Under the pieces are notes generated by a model, which made no database searches, was not told where the DNA came from, and saw only the letters and a program-made list of their open reading frames with translations. 64,000 nucleotides of DNA from an uncultured Clostridia bacterium (GTDB lineage Bacteria; Bacillota; Clostridia; Christensenellales; Aristaeellaceae). The stretch covers positions 1 to 64,000 of the forward strand of contig CAKTXZ010000006.1 in assembly GCA_934632155.1 (NCBI GenBank), given 5' to 3'. A program made the translations under genes and the position numbers. Shown here one piece after another: positions 16,564 to 25,199 of this stretch (position 1 is its first letter; every line of letters starts with the position of its first letter).

Positions 16564-18693
16564 ATGGATTTAATCAAAACGCTGCTGGTGTACATGATCA
16601 TGCTGGTTTCCGCCGGAACGGAAGCCGCGCCGGCCGTTACCCCCATCCCACCCGATCAAATCCCGACGCCCTCGCCCTATGTGACGCAGGCGCCGACCCT
16701 TGCGCCGACCGTCGTCCCCACCGCCACGCCCTCGCCCTATACCACCCTGTACGTTGGCGACCGCGGCGAGAGCGTTAAGAAGGTACAGCGCCGCCTGAAG
16801 GAGCTGGGCTACCTTTCCGACAAGGTAGACGGTATCTACGGCCAGAACACCAAAAAGGCCGTGGAGCGCTTTCAGTATTATAACAGCCTGAGCGTAGACG
16901 GCATTGCCGGGAAGGCTACGCAGGCCGTTCTTTTCGAAAGCCGCAATGTCGTTACCGCCCCGCCGTACATTACCAAGGGGCCGACGCCTTCGCCCACGCC
17001 GCCTACGACCGTCGTCGTTCCAGTATACTATGTAGATCAGAACAATCAGCTGCTCAAGCGCGTCAACATGACCTGCTACGGCACGACCACCATCTACGCC
17101 AACAGCAACAACGTCGGCTCGAACTACACATTGATTTCGGCAAACGCCGTCACGGTTACCGTGCGCAACGGCGTTGCATCGCCTACCTCCGTTACCTTCC
17201 GTTATCAATTGCGCACAACCGCAACGCCCGCACCGTCCTCAGTCGTCGTGCCGGTTTACTATATCACCGATCACGGCGTAACCCTCTACCAGACCAGTGC
17301 GACCATCGCCTGCGGCAGCACCGCATATGTCAATGTTTCTCATGAGCTGGTCTCCAGCGACTATCGCCTGATTTCCTCCGCCTCCGTTGCGGTCACGGTT
17401 TCCTATTCGGGCGTTCCCACTCCCAGCACCGTTATTTTCACCTTTACCAAGGATGAGCCGACGCCGACAGCCGTGCCTGAACCGCAGTACGCGCAGATTC
17501 CCGTTACCTATCTTTCCGAAGGCGGCGTGCTGCTGAACCACACGACGGTCAGCGCGCGCTATGGCCAGATTACGGCGGTTTACGCCGACGCCACGCTGAT
17601 TCCCGCCGGCTATTTCCTCGCCAGCGCCAGCCCGGTAAACGTGAGCGTGAACGCCTACGGCGGCGCATCGCCCGATCATGTCTACTTTACGCTCGCCAAG
17701 CGCACGCCAACGGCCGAGCCTGCCCCGTACCGCACCGTTACCGTATATTACCTCGACAGCGAGGATTCGCTGCTAAAGCAAATTTCAGTGGATGTGCCCG
17801 TGAACCAGCCCTATCGCATCTATGCAGACGCCTCCAATGTTCCGAGCGGATATCAGCTGGTTTCCGATTCCTACATTGACGTCTTCGTCGATCAAAGCGG
17901 CTCACAGTTCCCCGAGCGCATCGCCTTCCGCTACGCCGTGCCCGCGAACACGCCTGTTCCCACCGAAGCCCCAACGGAAGCGCCGACGCAGGCCCCGACC
18001 GAAGCGCCGACGCAGGCCCCCACCGAAGCGCCGACGCAGGCCCCCACCGAAGCGCCGACGCAGGCCCCCACCGAAGCGCCGACGGAGGCTCCGACCGAAG
18101 CGCCGACGCAGGCCCCCACCGAAGCGCCGACGGAGGCTCCGACGGAAGCGCCCACCGAAGCGCCGACGCAGGCTCCGACGGAAGCGCCCACCGAAGCGCC
18201 GACGCAGGCCCCCACCGAAGCGCCGACGCAGGCCCCGACCGAAGCGCCCACACCGGCTCCGACCGAAGCGCCCACACCGGCTCCGACCGAAGCGCCCACA
18301 CCGGCTCCGACCGAAGCCCCCACGCCTGTGCCGACCGAGGTCCCCGCGCCGACGCTGACAGAAGCGGGATATGCCATTCAGCTCAACGGCGCGACCGTAC
18401 CGCTGACTTGGTATCGCGATGAAAGCGGCGTGGCCATGATTAGCCTGCGTATGCTGGCAAGCGCCGCCGGTTATAGCTATACGCCCGGCGCAGCCTCCGT
18501 CCTTGCCGGTCATACGGTCGTTGCCGATTACAACATGAACGGCATTGTCAAATTGACTGTTGACGGCACGTCCTACAAAAAGAATGCCGTTGTCTGGAAC
18601 AACGATCTGTACGTCAGCTGCGCTTTCCTGAGGGCGCTCGGCGCAACGGCTGATGCGTCCGGCGGCTCCTTTGCCGTCACATTCCCGGAGTAA
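16564..18693 (+). CDS. Peptidoglycan-binding, MucBP-like repeat protein
   Basis: A 709-aa extracellular protein. A weak signal sequence (residues 1-21) is followed by a Pro/Thr linker and a PG_binding_1 domain (about 60-125: GDRGESVKKVQRRLKELGYLS, VDGIYGQNTKKAVERFQ). Four ~80-residue MucBP-like beta repeats follow, starting near residues 148, 225, 308 and 389, each with a VPVYY/VTVYYLD core. Residues 464-594 are a four-residue Thr-Glu/Gln-Ala-Pro repeat, probably a wall-spanning spacer. The last ~110 residues look like a copper-amine-oxidase N-terminal-type stalk domain (VPLTWYRDESGVAMISLRML). AAAGGAG precedes the ATG. Function is probably wall attachment with mucin or glycan binding. Confidence 0.85.
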   Translation: MDLIKTLLVYMIMLVSAGTEAAPAVTPIPPDQIPTPSPYVTQAPTLAPTVVPTATPSPYTTLYVGDRGESVKKVQRRLKELGYLSDKVDGIYGQNTKKAVERFQYYNSLSVDGIAGKATQAVLFESRNVVTAPPYITKGPTPSPTPPTTVVVPVYYVDQNNQLLKRVNMTCYGTTTIYANSNNVGSNYTLISANAVTVTVRNGVASPTSVTFRYQLRTTATPAPSSVVVPVYYITDHGVTLYQTSATIACGSTAYVNVSHELVSSDYRLISSASVAVTVSYSGVPTPSTVIFTFTKDEPTPTAVPEPQYAQIPVTYLSEGGVLLNHTTVSARYGQITAVYADATLIPAGYFLASASPVNVSVNAYGGASPDHVYFTLAKRTPTAEPAPYRTVTVYYLDSEDSLLKQISVDVPVNQPYRIYADASNVPSGYQLVSDSYIDVFVDQSGSQFPERIAFRYAVPANTPVPTEAPTEAPTQAPTEAPTQAPTEAPTQAPTEAPTQAPTEAPTEAPTEAPTQAPTEAPTEAPTEAPTEAPTQAPTEAPTEAPTQAPTEAPTQAPTEAPTPAPTEAPTPAPTEAPTPAPTEAPTPVPTEVPAPTLTEAGYAIQLNGATVPLTWYRDESGVAMISLRMLASAAGYSYTPGAASVLAGHTVVADYNMNGIVKLTVDGTSYKKNAVVWNNDLYVSCAFLRALGATADASGGSFAVTFPE
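17955..18345 (+). repeat. 12-bp tandem repeat coding Pro-Thr-Glu/Gln-Ala
   Basis: Roughly 32 copies of a 12-bp unit (such as GCGCCGACGCAG or GCGCCCACCGAA) encode PTEA, PTQA and, at the end, PTPA. The repeat is uninterrupted, near-identical in DNA, and likely to vary in copy number between strains. Confidence 0.92.
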
Positions 18694-18744
18694 AGCGCGC
18701 CGCATCTTATGGCATGGCGCTGCTTCCCTTCCCAATCGCCTTGC

Positions 18745-18782
18745 GGGCAATTCCGTTTCTCGGAATTGTCCGTTTTCTTTTT
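18745..18782 (+). terminator. Intrinsic terminator after repeat protein gene
   Basis: GGGCAATTCCG pairs with CGGAATTGTCC (11 bp, one G-U pair) with a 5-base loop, followed by GTTTTCTTTTT. Confidence 0.8.
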
Positions 18783-18806
18783 GCGCCGCATTCCCAACTT
18801 CCATAC

Positions 18807-18834
18807 AAAAAAAGGCGGCGCGTATCGCCGGCCT
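18807..18834 (-). terminator. Terminator of the lspA-rluD-tlyA operon
   Basis: On the minus strand a GC-rich stem (GG-C-CGGCG / CGCCG-CC) with a 5-base loop is followed by seven T residues, about 100 bp after the tlyA stop. Confidence 0.65.
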
Positions 18835-18931
18835 TCCATGTGCTATAGCATCCGGAATAGCATTGTTTGGAAGCCCGCCCATCGCCGTGCATTGCGCGGC
18901 GCTCCCTCCGGCGTCGACAGGCCGCATTTCG

Positions 18932-19747
18932 TTAGGATTTCTTGTATCTTTCCAGCTCCTGCGCGCGGGCAACCGCCGCGTAAACGGCCTCCTGCGGAAT
19001 GGGCGGGCATGCACGTCCCAGCGCGACATGCAGGAAAAACTCGCGCGTTCCCGCGTTTCCGGTCACATGGCTGTGGGTAATCTGCGCGGCGGCAGCGCCA
19101 GGCATAGCGTTCACATCCCGAATCAAATCCAACAGAAGCGGCGCGTAGCTTTCCTCCGCAATCACGCCTGTGCGCCGCGCCTGCGCATCGTCGATTTCAA
19201 ACAAAGGCTTGATCAGACAGCAGAGCTCGCCCTGACCATGCAAAATCGCGGAAAAGTATGGAATCGCCTTGCGCAGGGAAAGATAGCTTACGTCCACCGT
19301 ACCAAAATCCGGCCGCGGAGATAACGCAAGGAGGCCTTCGTCCCCAATGTTCGTCCTTTCCAGATTGACGACATGCGCATCCTGGCGCAGCTTGCCCATC
19401 AGCTGTCCAAAGCCTACGTCCACGGCGTAGACCAGCGCCGCGCCGCGCTGCACCAGACAATCCGTGAAGCCGCCTGTGGACGCGCCCGCGTCGATACACA
19501 CGCGCCCGGAAACGGAAAGCCTAAAATCCTGCAGCGCGCCTGAAAGCTTAAAGCCGCCCTTGCTGGCATAGGGCAGCGTGCCCTTGAGGGTAACCACGTC
19601 GTCGTGACGCACCATCGCGCCGTTTTTGGCGATCTGCCCGCCGACATAAACCTCCCCCGCCATGACGCGTGCCGCCGCTTCCCGCTCGTTCGGGCATGCG
19701 CCCATCTCCAGCAGGCGGTCAATCAAGCGCTGCTTCTTCTGTTTCAT
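18932..19747 (-). CDS. tlyA: TlyA-type 2'-O-ribose rRNA methyltransferase
   Basis: A 271-aa protein with an N-terminal S4 RNA-binding domain (KQRLIDRLLEMGACPNEREAA.., residues about 4-65) and an FtsJ-like methyltransferase domain (about 80-250). The SAM-binding loop is DAGASTGGFTDCLVQRGA. FGTVDVSYLSLRKAIPY supplies the catalytic Asp region and CCLIKPLFE the Lys. TlyA proteins methylate ribose in 16S/23S rRNA; in Bacillus-type genomes the homologue YqxC is often near sporulation and DNA-repair genes. It overlaps the end of rluD by 29 bp and has GGAGG before its ATG. Confidence 0.92.
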   Translation of the reverse strand: MKQKKQRLIDRLLEMGACPNEREAAARVMAGEVYVGGQIAKNGAMVRHDDVVTLKGTLPYASKGGFKLSGALQDFRLSVSGRVCIDAGASTGGFTDCLVQRGAALVYAVDVGFGQLMGKLRQDAHVVNLERTNIGDEGLLALSPRPDFGTVDVSYLSLRKAIPYFSAILHGQGELCCLIKPLFEIDDAQARRTGVIAEESYAPLLLDLIRDVNAMPGAAAAQITHSHVTGNAGTREFFLHVALGRACPPIPQEAVYAAVARAQELERYKKS

Positions 19748-20618
19748 GCTCTGGTTCCTCCGAAAATGGACAGGGCGCGGTGAAGGTCATCCGCTCGCCT
19801 GTTATAGGATGGGTAAAGGAAAGCGAATACGCGTGGAGCATCAGGCGCTTTACCGCCGGCATATGGCGACTGCCATAGAGCGTATCGCCCAGCACGGGGT
19901 GGCCGATGCTGCTCATATGCACGCGAATCTGATGCGTTCGTCCGGTAATAATGTGCACATCCAGCAGGGTTCGATCGTCAAAGCGGCGAAGCACGCGCCA
20001 TTCGGTTTTCGCCCAGCGGCCATCGGGCACAACGGCCATTTTCTTTCTGTCCGTGCGGCTGCGGCCGATCGGCCTCTCAATAACGCCCGCATCCTCGCGC
20101 AGGCGGCCGAAAACCACCGCCCGGTAATGCTTTTCCATTTGCCGATCGGAAAGCTGCTGCGAAAGCGCCGCGTGGCTCTGATCGTCCTTGGCGACGAGCA
20201 TCAGCCCGCTTGTATCCTTGTCCAGCCGGTGCACAATGCCCGGACGCATTTCGCCGCCGATACCGGAAAGGTGATCCAGATGGAACAAAAGCGCGTTAAC
20301 CAGCGTGCCGTCCTCATTGCCCGCCGCAGGATGCACCACCATCCCGCAGGGCTTGACCACCACGGCCAGATGCGCGTCCTGATAAAGAATCTGCAGCGGC
20401 AGGTTCTGCGCCTGCGCGACGGCCGGACGAATTTCCGGCATGGCCAGCAAAACGTCCGCGCCGACGGCCGGCTTGGCCGCCGGCCTCGTCTCCGTTTCGC
20501 CGTTTACGGTTACACAGCCCGTGCGAATCAGCGCCGCGGCACGGGAACGGGTAATCGCTCCGTCGCCGGACAACAGCACGTCCAGCCGTTCGGCATTGCC
20601 TGTAAACCGCCTCGTCAT
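19719..20618 (-). CDS. rluD: RluA-family 23S rRNA pseudouridine synthase
   Basis: A 299-aa pseudouridine synthase with an N-terminal S4 domain (ERLDVLLSGDGAITRSRAAALIRTGCVTVNG) and the catalytic domain. The active-site motif HRLDKDTSGLMLVAKD holds the catalytic Asp; GRTHQIRVHMSSIGHPVLGD is the conserved C-terminal motif. The rluD symbol follows the best-known homologue; exact target uridines cannot be read from sequence. The ATG at 20618 overlaps the lspA stop (ATGA), favouring it over a TTG at 20636. The lspA-rluD pairing is standard in Firmicutes. Confidence 0.93.
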   Translation of the reverse strand: MTRRFTGNAERLDVLLSGDGAITRSRAAALIRTGCVTVNGETETRPAAKPAVGADVLLAMPEIRPAVAQAQNLPLQILYQDAHLAVVVKPCGMVVHPAAGNEDGTLVNALLFHLDHLSGIGGEMRPGIVHRLDKDTSGLMLVAKDDQSHAALSQQLSDRQMEKHYRAVVFGRLREDAGVIERPIGRSRTDRKKMAVVPDGRWAKTEWRVLRRFDDRTLLDVHIITGRTHQIRVHMSSIGHPVLGDTLYGSRHMPAVKRLMLHAYSLSFTHPITGERMTFTAPCPFSEEPEHETEEAALD

Positions 20619-21064
20619 TTCTTTTCCCTGCTCCAATCCTGCGGGCGGAAAAGCAGGCTAAAGCCGCAAAGCACAGCGCCCGCTACAATGCAAACGTCCG
20701 CCAAATTAAAAACATAAAAATGCACGAAAAGCAGCTCAAACATATCCGTCACATAGCCCAGCGTCACGCGATCCAGCATATTGCCGATCGCACCGCCCAC
20801 GATCATGGAAACGGCAACCGGGGCCAGTCCACGCAGCCTTACGCCGCGCAGGCAGAAAACGCACAGCGCAATCACCGCCGCCGACAGCAGCAGCACAACG
20901 CCCGTGTTTCCTGTCAGTAGCCCGAACGCCATGCCCGTGTTCCGGGCGGGGCTGAGCGCAATTACGCCGGGAATCAGCGTGCAGGCGGTTTGCCCCAGCG
21001 TCATCTTCACAACGCGGTCCGCCAGCAGCACGATCAGCCCGGGGAGCCACCATTTGATTTTCAT
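20615..21064 (-). CDS. lspA: Lipoprotein signal peptidase (SPase II)
   Basis: A 149-aa membrane aspartyl protease that removes signal peptides from diacylglyceryl-prolipoproteins. Four transmembrane helices are visible. Conserved text includes ARNTGMAFGLL, GGAIGNMLDRVTLGYVTDM with catalytic Asp 1, and FNLADVCIVAGA with catalytic Asp 2. A clear AGGAGGATAC lies in front of the ATG at 21064. Length is slightly below the usual ~155-165 residues, but no motif is missing. It sits between a DUF5665 gene and rluD. Confidence 0.95.
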   Translation of the reverse strand: MKIKWWLPGLIVLLADRVVKMTLGQTACTLIPGVIALSPARNTGMAFGLLTGNTGVVLLLSAAVIALCVFCLRGVRLRGLAPVAVSMIVGGAIGNMLDRVTLGYVTDMFELLFVHFYVFNLADVCIVAGAVLCGFSLLFRPQDWSREKK

Positions 21065-21075
21065 GTATCCTCCTG

Positions 21076-21342
21076 TCAGTCGATTCGCAGGCGAACAAGC
21101 GTTACAACCTGCGCCACAAAATCGCCAATCAGCGGCAGATTGCGCGCCGCCAGATCCTGCAAAAGCCAAAGCAGCGCCGCGCCGAGCACGGCAAAGCCTA
21201 CCAGCGCGCCGATTCCGCGGGCCACGCCCTGCCAAAATGCGTCCCAAAGCCGGCGCCGCCTGTCGCTTTCAAAACGCACGTAATCCGCCAGATGCATTCG
21301 CTCCGCCGCTTCCACAAAACGCCTGAGCCGCTCCTCCGTCAT
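21076..21342 (-). CDS. DUF5665-type small membrane protein
   Basis: An 88-aa protein: a charged N-terminus (about residues 1-35), a hydrophobic helix (GIGALVGFAVLGAALLWLLQDL) preceded by FWQGVARG, and an amphipathic C-terminus NLPLIGDFVAQVVTLVRL. This matches the DUF5665 pattern, a family of unknown function in sporulating Firmicutes. It begins the operon with lspA, rluD and tlyA, 11 bp upstream of lspA, with GGGAGG before the ATG. A role in membrane protein or lipoprotein handling is only a guess from context. Confidence 0.75.
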   Translation of the reverse strand: MTEERLRRFVEAAERMHLADYVRFESDRRRRLWDAFWQGVARGIGALVGFAVLGAALLWLLQDLAARNLPLIGDFVAQVVTLVRLRID

Positions 21343-21456
21343 GGAAACGCCTCCCTTTCATTGGAAGCGTTCCCCGTTGCCACTAACGTTAAACATTCCT
21401 TCAGGCACAGGCGGCCGGCGCCCGCTGCCCACGGCTGCGCTCCTGCAGCCGGTGGT

Positions 21457-21485
21457 ATTATACCAAAACCCCCGTCGCAGCGCAA
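21457..21485 (-). promoter_or_regulatory. Promoter of the DUF5665-lspA-rluD-tlyA operon
   Basis: On the minus strand: TTGCGC, 17 bp, TATAAT, with a leader of about 105 nt. Confidence 0.6.
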
Positions 21486-21534
21486 GCGGAACACGCTTCA
21501 AAGCGCGCGCATAGCATGAATCGCGGGGGAATAA

Positions 21535-21563
21535 TTGACAGAACAATAAAAAAACATTACAAT
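21535..21563 (+). promoter_or_regulatory. Strong sigma-A promoter of aspartate kinase gene
   Basis: TTGACA, 17 bp, TACAAT; the -35 is a perfect match and the -10 has one difference. The leader is only about 25 nt, so no lysine riboswitch precedes this gene. Confidence 0.8.
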
Positions 21564-21594
21564 ATATTTTCGAAATCATAAGGAGTGAACGGAT

Positions 21595-22908
21595 ATGGTT
21601 ACAGCGAAATTCGGCGGCAGCTCTCTGGCGGATGCCAATCAGTTTATGAAGGTTCGGGATATCATTCTCTCCAATCCGGAACGCCGGTATATCGTTCCCA
21701 GCGCGCCGGGCAAGCGCGGGGCGGGCGATGATAAGATTACGGACCTGCTCTATGCCTGCCACGACGCTGCAAAGGCCGGAAAGCCCTTTCGCCATCTGAT
21801 GGAGCGAATCAGCGCCCGTTATGTCGAAATTGCCGGGGAGCTGAACGTTCCGATCGACCTTAACGCGGAATTGGGCGCTATTTCCGAGCGCATCGGGGCT
21901 GGCGCGTCGCGCGATTATGCGGCCAGCCGCGGCGAGTATCTAAACGGCCGTCTGCTCGCCGCGTATCTGGGCTTTGCCTTTGTGGACGCGGCGGATGTGG
22001 TGCGCTTTGACGCGGACGGCCGCCTTCAGGAGGAGGAAACCAACCGCTTGCTTGCCGACCGGCTCTCCGGCGTGCGCTGCGCTGTTATTCCCGGCTTTTA
22101 CGGCGCGGATGACGCCGGCGCGATTCATACCTTCTCCCGCGGCGGCAGCGACGTATCCGGCGCGCTGGTTGCCCGTGCGGTCAACGCCGATATATACGAA
22201 AACTGGACGGACGTGACCGGCTTCCGCATGGCCGACCCGCACATTGTGCCCGACGCGCAGTATATCGCCACCATGACCTACCGCGAGCTTCGCGAGCTTT
22301 CCTACATGGGCGCGACCGTTCTGCACGAGGACGCCGTTTTTCCCGTTCGCAAAGCGGGCATTCCCACCAATATCCGCAACACCAACGACCCCAAGCATCC
22401 CGGCACCATGATTCGCCCGAACACCGGGCGCGAGGACTACGGCCACATCATCACAGGCATCGCCGGACACAAGGGGTTTTCCATCGTCTCCGTCGAAAAG
22501 GACATGATGAACGCGGAGCTCGGCTTTGGCCGCCGCGTGCTGCAGGCGTTTGAGGAATACGGCGTGAATTTTGAGCACCTGCCCACCGGAATCGATACGT
22601 TGTGCGTCGTTGTCAATAAAAAGGAGCTCGCTCCCCATCGCGACGAGGTCATCGCCCGCATTCAGGCGCTTGTATCGCCCGATAAGGTTACGGTGCACGA
22701 CCATCTGGCGCTGATCGCCACGGTGGGACGCGGTATGGTACGCGCCTTTGGTACGGCCGCACGGCTGTTTACCGCCATCTCCTCGCAGGGTATTTCCATT
22801 CGCACCATCGATCAGGGGTCAAGCGAGCTGAATATCATCGTCGGCGTGGATGAAAACGATTTTGATAACGCCGTGCGGGCAATTTACGACGCGTTTGTCC
22901 GCGAATGA
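21595..22908 (+). CDS. Aspartate kinase
   Basis: A 437-aa aspartokinase, the first step of lysine, threonine, methionine and diaminopimelate synthesis. The kinase domain carries the KFGGSSLAD motif at residues 5-13, GAGASRDYAASRGEYLNGRL, and the FSRGGSDVSGALVARAV substrate/ATP site; the C-terminal ~130 residues form two ACT domains (HKGFSIVSVEKDMMN; ALIATVGRGMVRAFGTAARLFTAISSQGISIRTIDQGSSELNI). ACT domains suggest allosteric control by an amino-acid product. Sequence alone does not show which paralogue (lysC, thrA-like, dapG) it is. AAGGAGTG precedes the ATG. Confidence 0.93.
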   Translation: MVTAKFGGSSLADANQFMKVRDIILSNPERRYIVPSAPGKRGAGDDKITDLLYACHDAAKAGKPFRHLMERISARYVEIAGELNVPIDLNAELGAISERIGAGASRDYAASRGEYLNGRLLAAYLGFAFVDAADVVRFDADGRLQEEETNRLLADRLSGVRCAVIPGFYGADDAGAIHTFSRGGSDVSGALVARAVNADIYENWTDVTGFRMADPHIVPDAQYIATMTYRELRELSYMGATVLHEDAVFPVRKAGIPTNIRNTNDPKHPGTMIRPNTGREDYGHIITGIAGHKGFSIVSVEKDMMNAELGFGRRVLQAFEEYGVNFEHLPTGIDTLCVVVNKKELAPHRDEVIARIQALVSPDKVTVHDHLALIATVGRGMVRAFGTAARLFTAISSQGISIRTIDQGSSELNIIVGVDENDFDNAVRAIYDAFVRE

Positions 22909-23004
22909 GCCAAGCGGCACGCGGGCGCACAAGGCGTTCTTTCCGGCGGGAAGCATTTATTTTTTTCGCGCGAACGAAAGCGCCGCCTCCGGCACAGCAA
23001 AAAC

Positions 23005-23034
23005 TTGACGAAAGTGCCAAATATTTGATATAAT
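23005..23034 (+). promoter_or_regulatory. Sigma-A promoter before the 707-aa protein gene
   Basis: TTGACG, 18 bp, TATAAT, giving a leader of about 35 nt. Confidence 0.75.
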
Positions 23035-23075
23035 GGTTAAAAAGCAATGCTTTTAGTATATGTGGAGGGATATTT

Positions 23076-25199
23076 ATGAATTTTCAGGGGAAAGCAGTTT
23101 TAGTTTATTTGGAAGAAGATAACATTGCGCGCGCTTTTTTCCGCATCAAGCCGCTTTTGACGGAGGACGGCCGCCCGGACGGCGATTTGCAGACTGCTTT
23201 TCCGGACGACGGTTATCTTCGCATCGTGCCGGATAAAAACGAGCAGCACACCTTTAAGGAAAGGATGCGCTCCCTGTGCGGCCTGTGCCTGATGGATCTG
23301 CGCAATCTGCCGCCGGAAGCAAACAAAATTCGTACCAACAAAAACTATTCCCCTACGCGCGGCGAAACAAATCAGTATATTATCTATTCCGACGCGATTC
23401 GCCCCTTGCCGGAGCATGGGCTCTATCAGGTAGTTGCCGAAGGCGACGTTGCCGCCGCCGTTACCCCGCAGGTGTACATTCGCAAGGGCGCGCTGATTCA
23501 GGGGCCGTTTTCCCGCGAAAACGCGCAGGCGACCGGGAACGTTCTTCATCTCCCCCCTGACAGCGGCAGCATTCATGCCGTCACGCTGCAAAACGATCAG
23601 GAGCTGCTCTTTTATTGGCCCAAGACGGTCGAAAGGCCAGCGCCGATCGAGCCGGCAGCGCAGCCGGCGCCGGCTGCCGAAGCATCGTCCGCGCCGCAGC
23701 GTCAGGACAATCTGCCCGTCAACGCCTACGATCAAATTCAGGAAATGAACGCTCAGCTGTCCGAAAACGCCAACCGGCTGGCCATGCCCGCCAAATCCTC
23801 GTTTGATTTTATGCCGGAGCAGCCCGCGCGCCCGCTGACCGGCACGCGCCTGTATCAGGCCCCCCAGCCTGCGGTTTTCCCCAAGCGCGCGCATAATCCC
23901 TTGATGGAAACCGTAGAGCAGCAGCGCTATGCCGCGCGCTACGAGGCGCCGGGCGCCGTGCTGCAAAAGGCCGCCGCGCTGCGCGATGTCGAAAACCCCA
24001 TCGATACGCTCAAGCGCGCGCTGCAAACCATGTGGCAATCTCCTGAAACGCAGCAGCGCGCCGTGGATACGATTCTTTCCCAGTCCGGCATTCGTTCGCT
24101 GCTGGCCAAATCGATTACCGCCGGTACGCGCGACGTAACGCTCACCGCCATGCAAAGCCAGCTGCAGGAGCTTGAGGCAGAGCGGCTGATGACGCTGATG
24201 CAGCTGGACGATGTGAAAAAGAATCTAGCGGCCGCGAGGGAGGAGGCGCTCGGGACGCTTACCGGCGCCGAGCAGAAAAAGCTGGATAAGCTGCGCGCGG
24301 ATCAGCGCCTGCTGGCAGAGTCGCTGGAAGGCATGCAAAAGAGCCTCACCGCGCTGGAGGAAAAGCAACGGGCTGCCGAGCAAACCATCGCCGCGGCGGA
24401 AGCGCTCGACAGCGTTCGCTGCGTCCGGCCCTCCGCTGGCGCGTCCTGCGAAAAGGATGCGTTGATTGGCCGCGTTCAGGCCGCGCTGCACGCGGCTGGG
24501 TTTGTCATGGATGCAGTCGACGCGCAGGCGCTGCTGACCGCTTACGCGCTGTCCGCGCAGGCCGTCGGCTTCTGTGCGCCTACGCACGCCGACGCAGCGC
24601 AGGCCCTGCGCGCCTTTGCGGCGGCTCTTGGCGCGCCCGTTTATGACGATGCGCAGCAGGGCGGGCAGCGCCTGTGCGTGCTTCCCGGCGGCACGACGCC
24701 CGTTTTTCTCACGAACGCCGAAAATGCTGACACGGTTACCGAAGGCGCGGTTTCGCTGGCGTATCTTTCCAAGCCAGGCGACGCTGCCGCTGCTATGCGC
24801 CGTTACGGGCAAGCCCCCTACGTCATGCTCTCCTTCCGCCCCGATCAGGATGCGCTTCCCGCAGCGCTGCCCGTGTATCCCGGCGTGGATCGCACCGCAA
24901 TCATCCATGCGATGCTGACGGATAAGCTGCCAGAGGGTGAAACGCTCGCCGCGCTCAACGCCGTGCGCCGTGCGCTTGCCGCCGTCGGCAGTCCGCTTCC
25001 GCTCACGGTCGCCTCGCAGGCGGCGCGCTTTATCGCCGCGACGCAAAATGATCTGCCAGGCGGCGTTGCCGAGGCCATCGACCGCGCGGTGTGCTGCTTC
25101 ATTGTTCCGCATATTCGCTTCTACAGCCTGCCCGCTGACGAACTGAAATCCGTGCTTGCCGCCATGCCCCGCGCGCTGCGCGAATTAAAAAACGCATGA
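23076..25199 (+). CDS. Large soluble protein of unknown function
   Basis: I do not recognise this 707-aa protein. The first ~180 residues look like a compact mixed alpha/beta domain (AVLVYLEEDNIARAFFRIKPLL). A Pro/Ala-rich linker spans about 185-215. Residues 359-446 are a strong coiled coil of alternating Leu, Glu, Lys and Gln. The C-terminal third (450-700) is alpha-rich with segments resembling a nucleotide- or NTPase-like sheet (QRLCVLPGGTTPVFLTN, GQAPYVMLSF) but no clear P-loop. There is no signal peptide or transmembrane helix. Its stop overlaps the start of the next rRNA methylase gene (ATGA). GGAGGG precedes the ATG. Confidence 0.7.
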   Translation: MNFQGKAVLVYLEEDNIARAFFRIKPLLTEDGRPDGDLQTAFPDDGYLRIVPDKNEQHTFKERMRSLCGLCLMDLRNLPPEANKIRTNKNYSPTRGETNQYIIYSDAIRPLPEHGLYQVVAEGDVAAAVTPQVYIRKGALIQGPFSRENAQATGNVLHLPPDSGSIHAVTLQNDQELLFYWPKTVERPAPIEPAAQPAPAAEASSAPQRQDNLPVNAYDQIQEMNAQLSENANRLAMPAKSSFDFMPEQPARPLTGTRLYQAPQPAVFPKRAHNPLMETVEQQRYAARYEAPGAVLQKAAALRDVENPIDTLKRALQTMWQSPETQQRAVDTILSQSGIRSLLAKSITAGTRDVTLTAMQSQLQELEAERLMTLMQLDDVKKNLAAAREEALGTLTGAEQKKLDKLRADQRLLAESLEGMQKSLTALEEKQRAAEQTIAAAEALDSVRCVRPSAGASCEKDALIGRVQAALHAAGFVMDAVDAQALLTAYALSAQAVGFCAPTHADAAQALRAFAAALGAPVYDDAQQGGQRLCVLPGGTTPVFLTNAENADTVTEGAVSLAYLSKPGDAAAAMRRYGQAPYVMLSFRPDQDALPAALPVYPGVDRTAIIHAMLTDKLPEGETLAALNAVRRALAAVGSPLPLTVASQAARFIAATQNDLPGGVAEAIDRAVCCFIVPHIRFYSLPADELKSVLAAMPRALRELKNA

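Noticed and set aside
17955..18345. Possible CRISPR array
   Set aside because: The repeats are 12 bp, contiguous without spacers, in frame with a protein gene, and no cas gene is near.
17902..19029. Minus-strand frame of 375 codons with GFGRSRCGRFGR repeats
   Set aside because: It mirrors the TEAP repeat of the plus-strand wall protein and has no ribosome-binding site at a plausible start.
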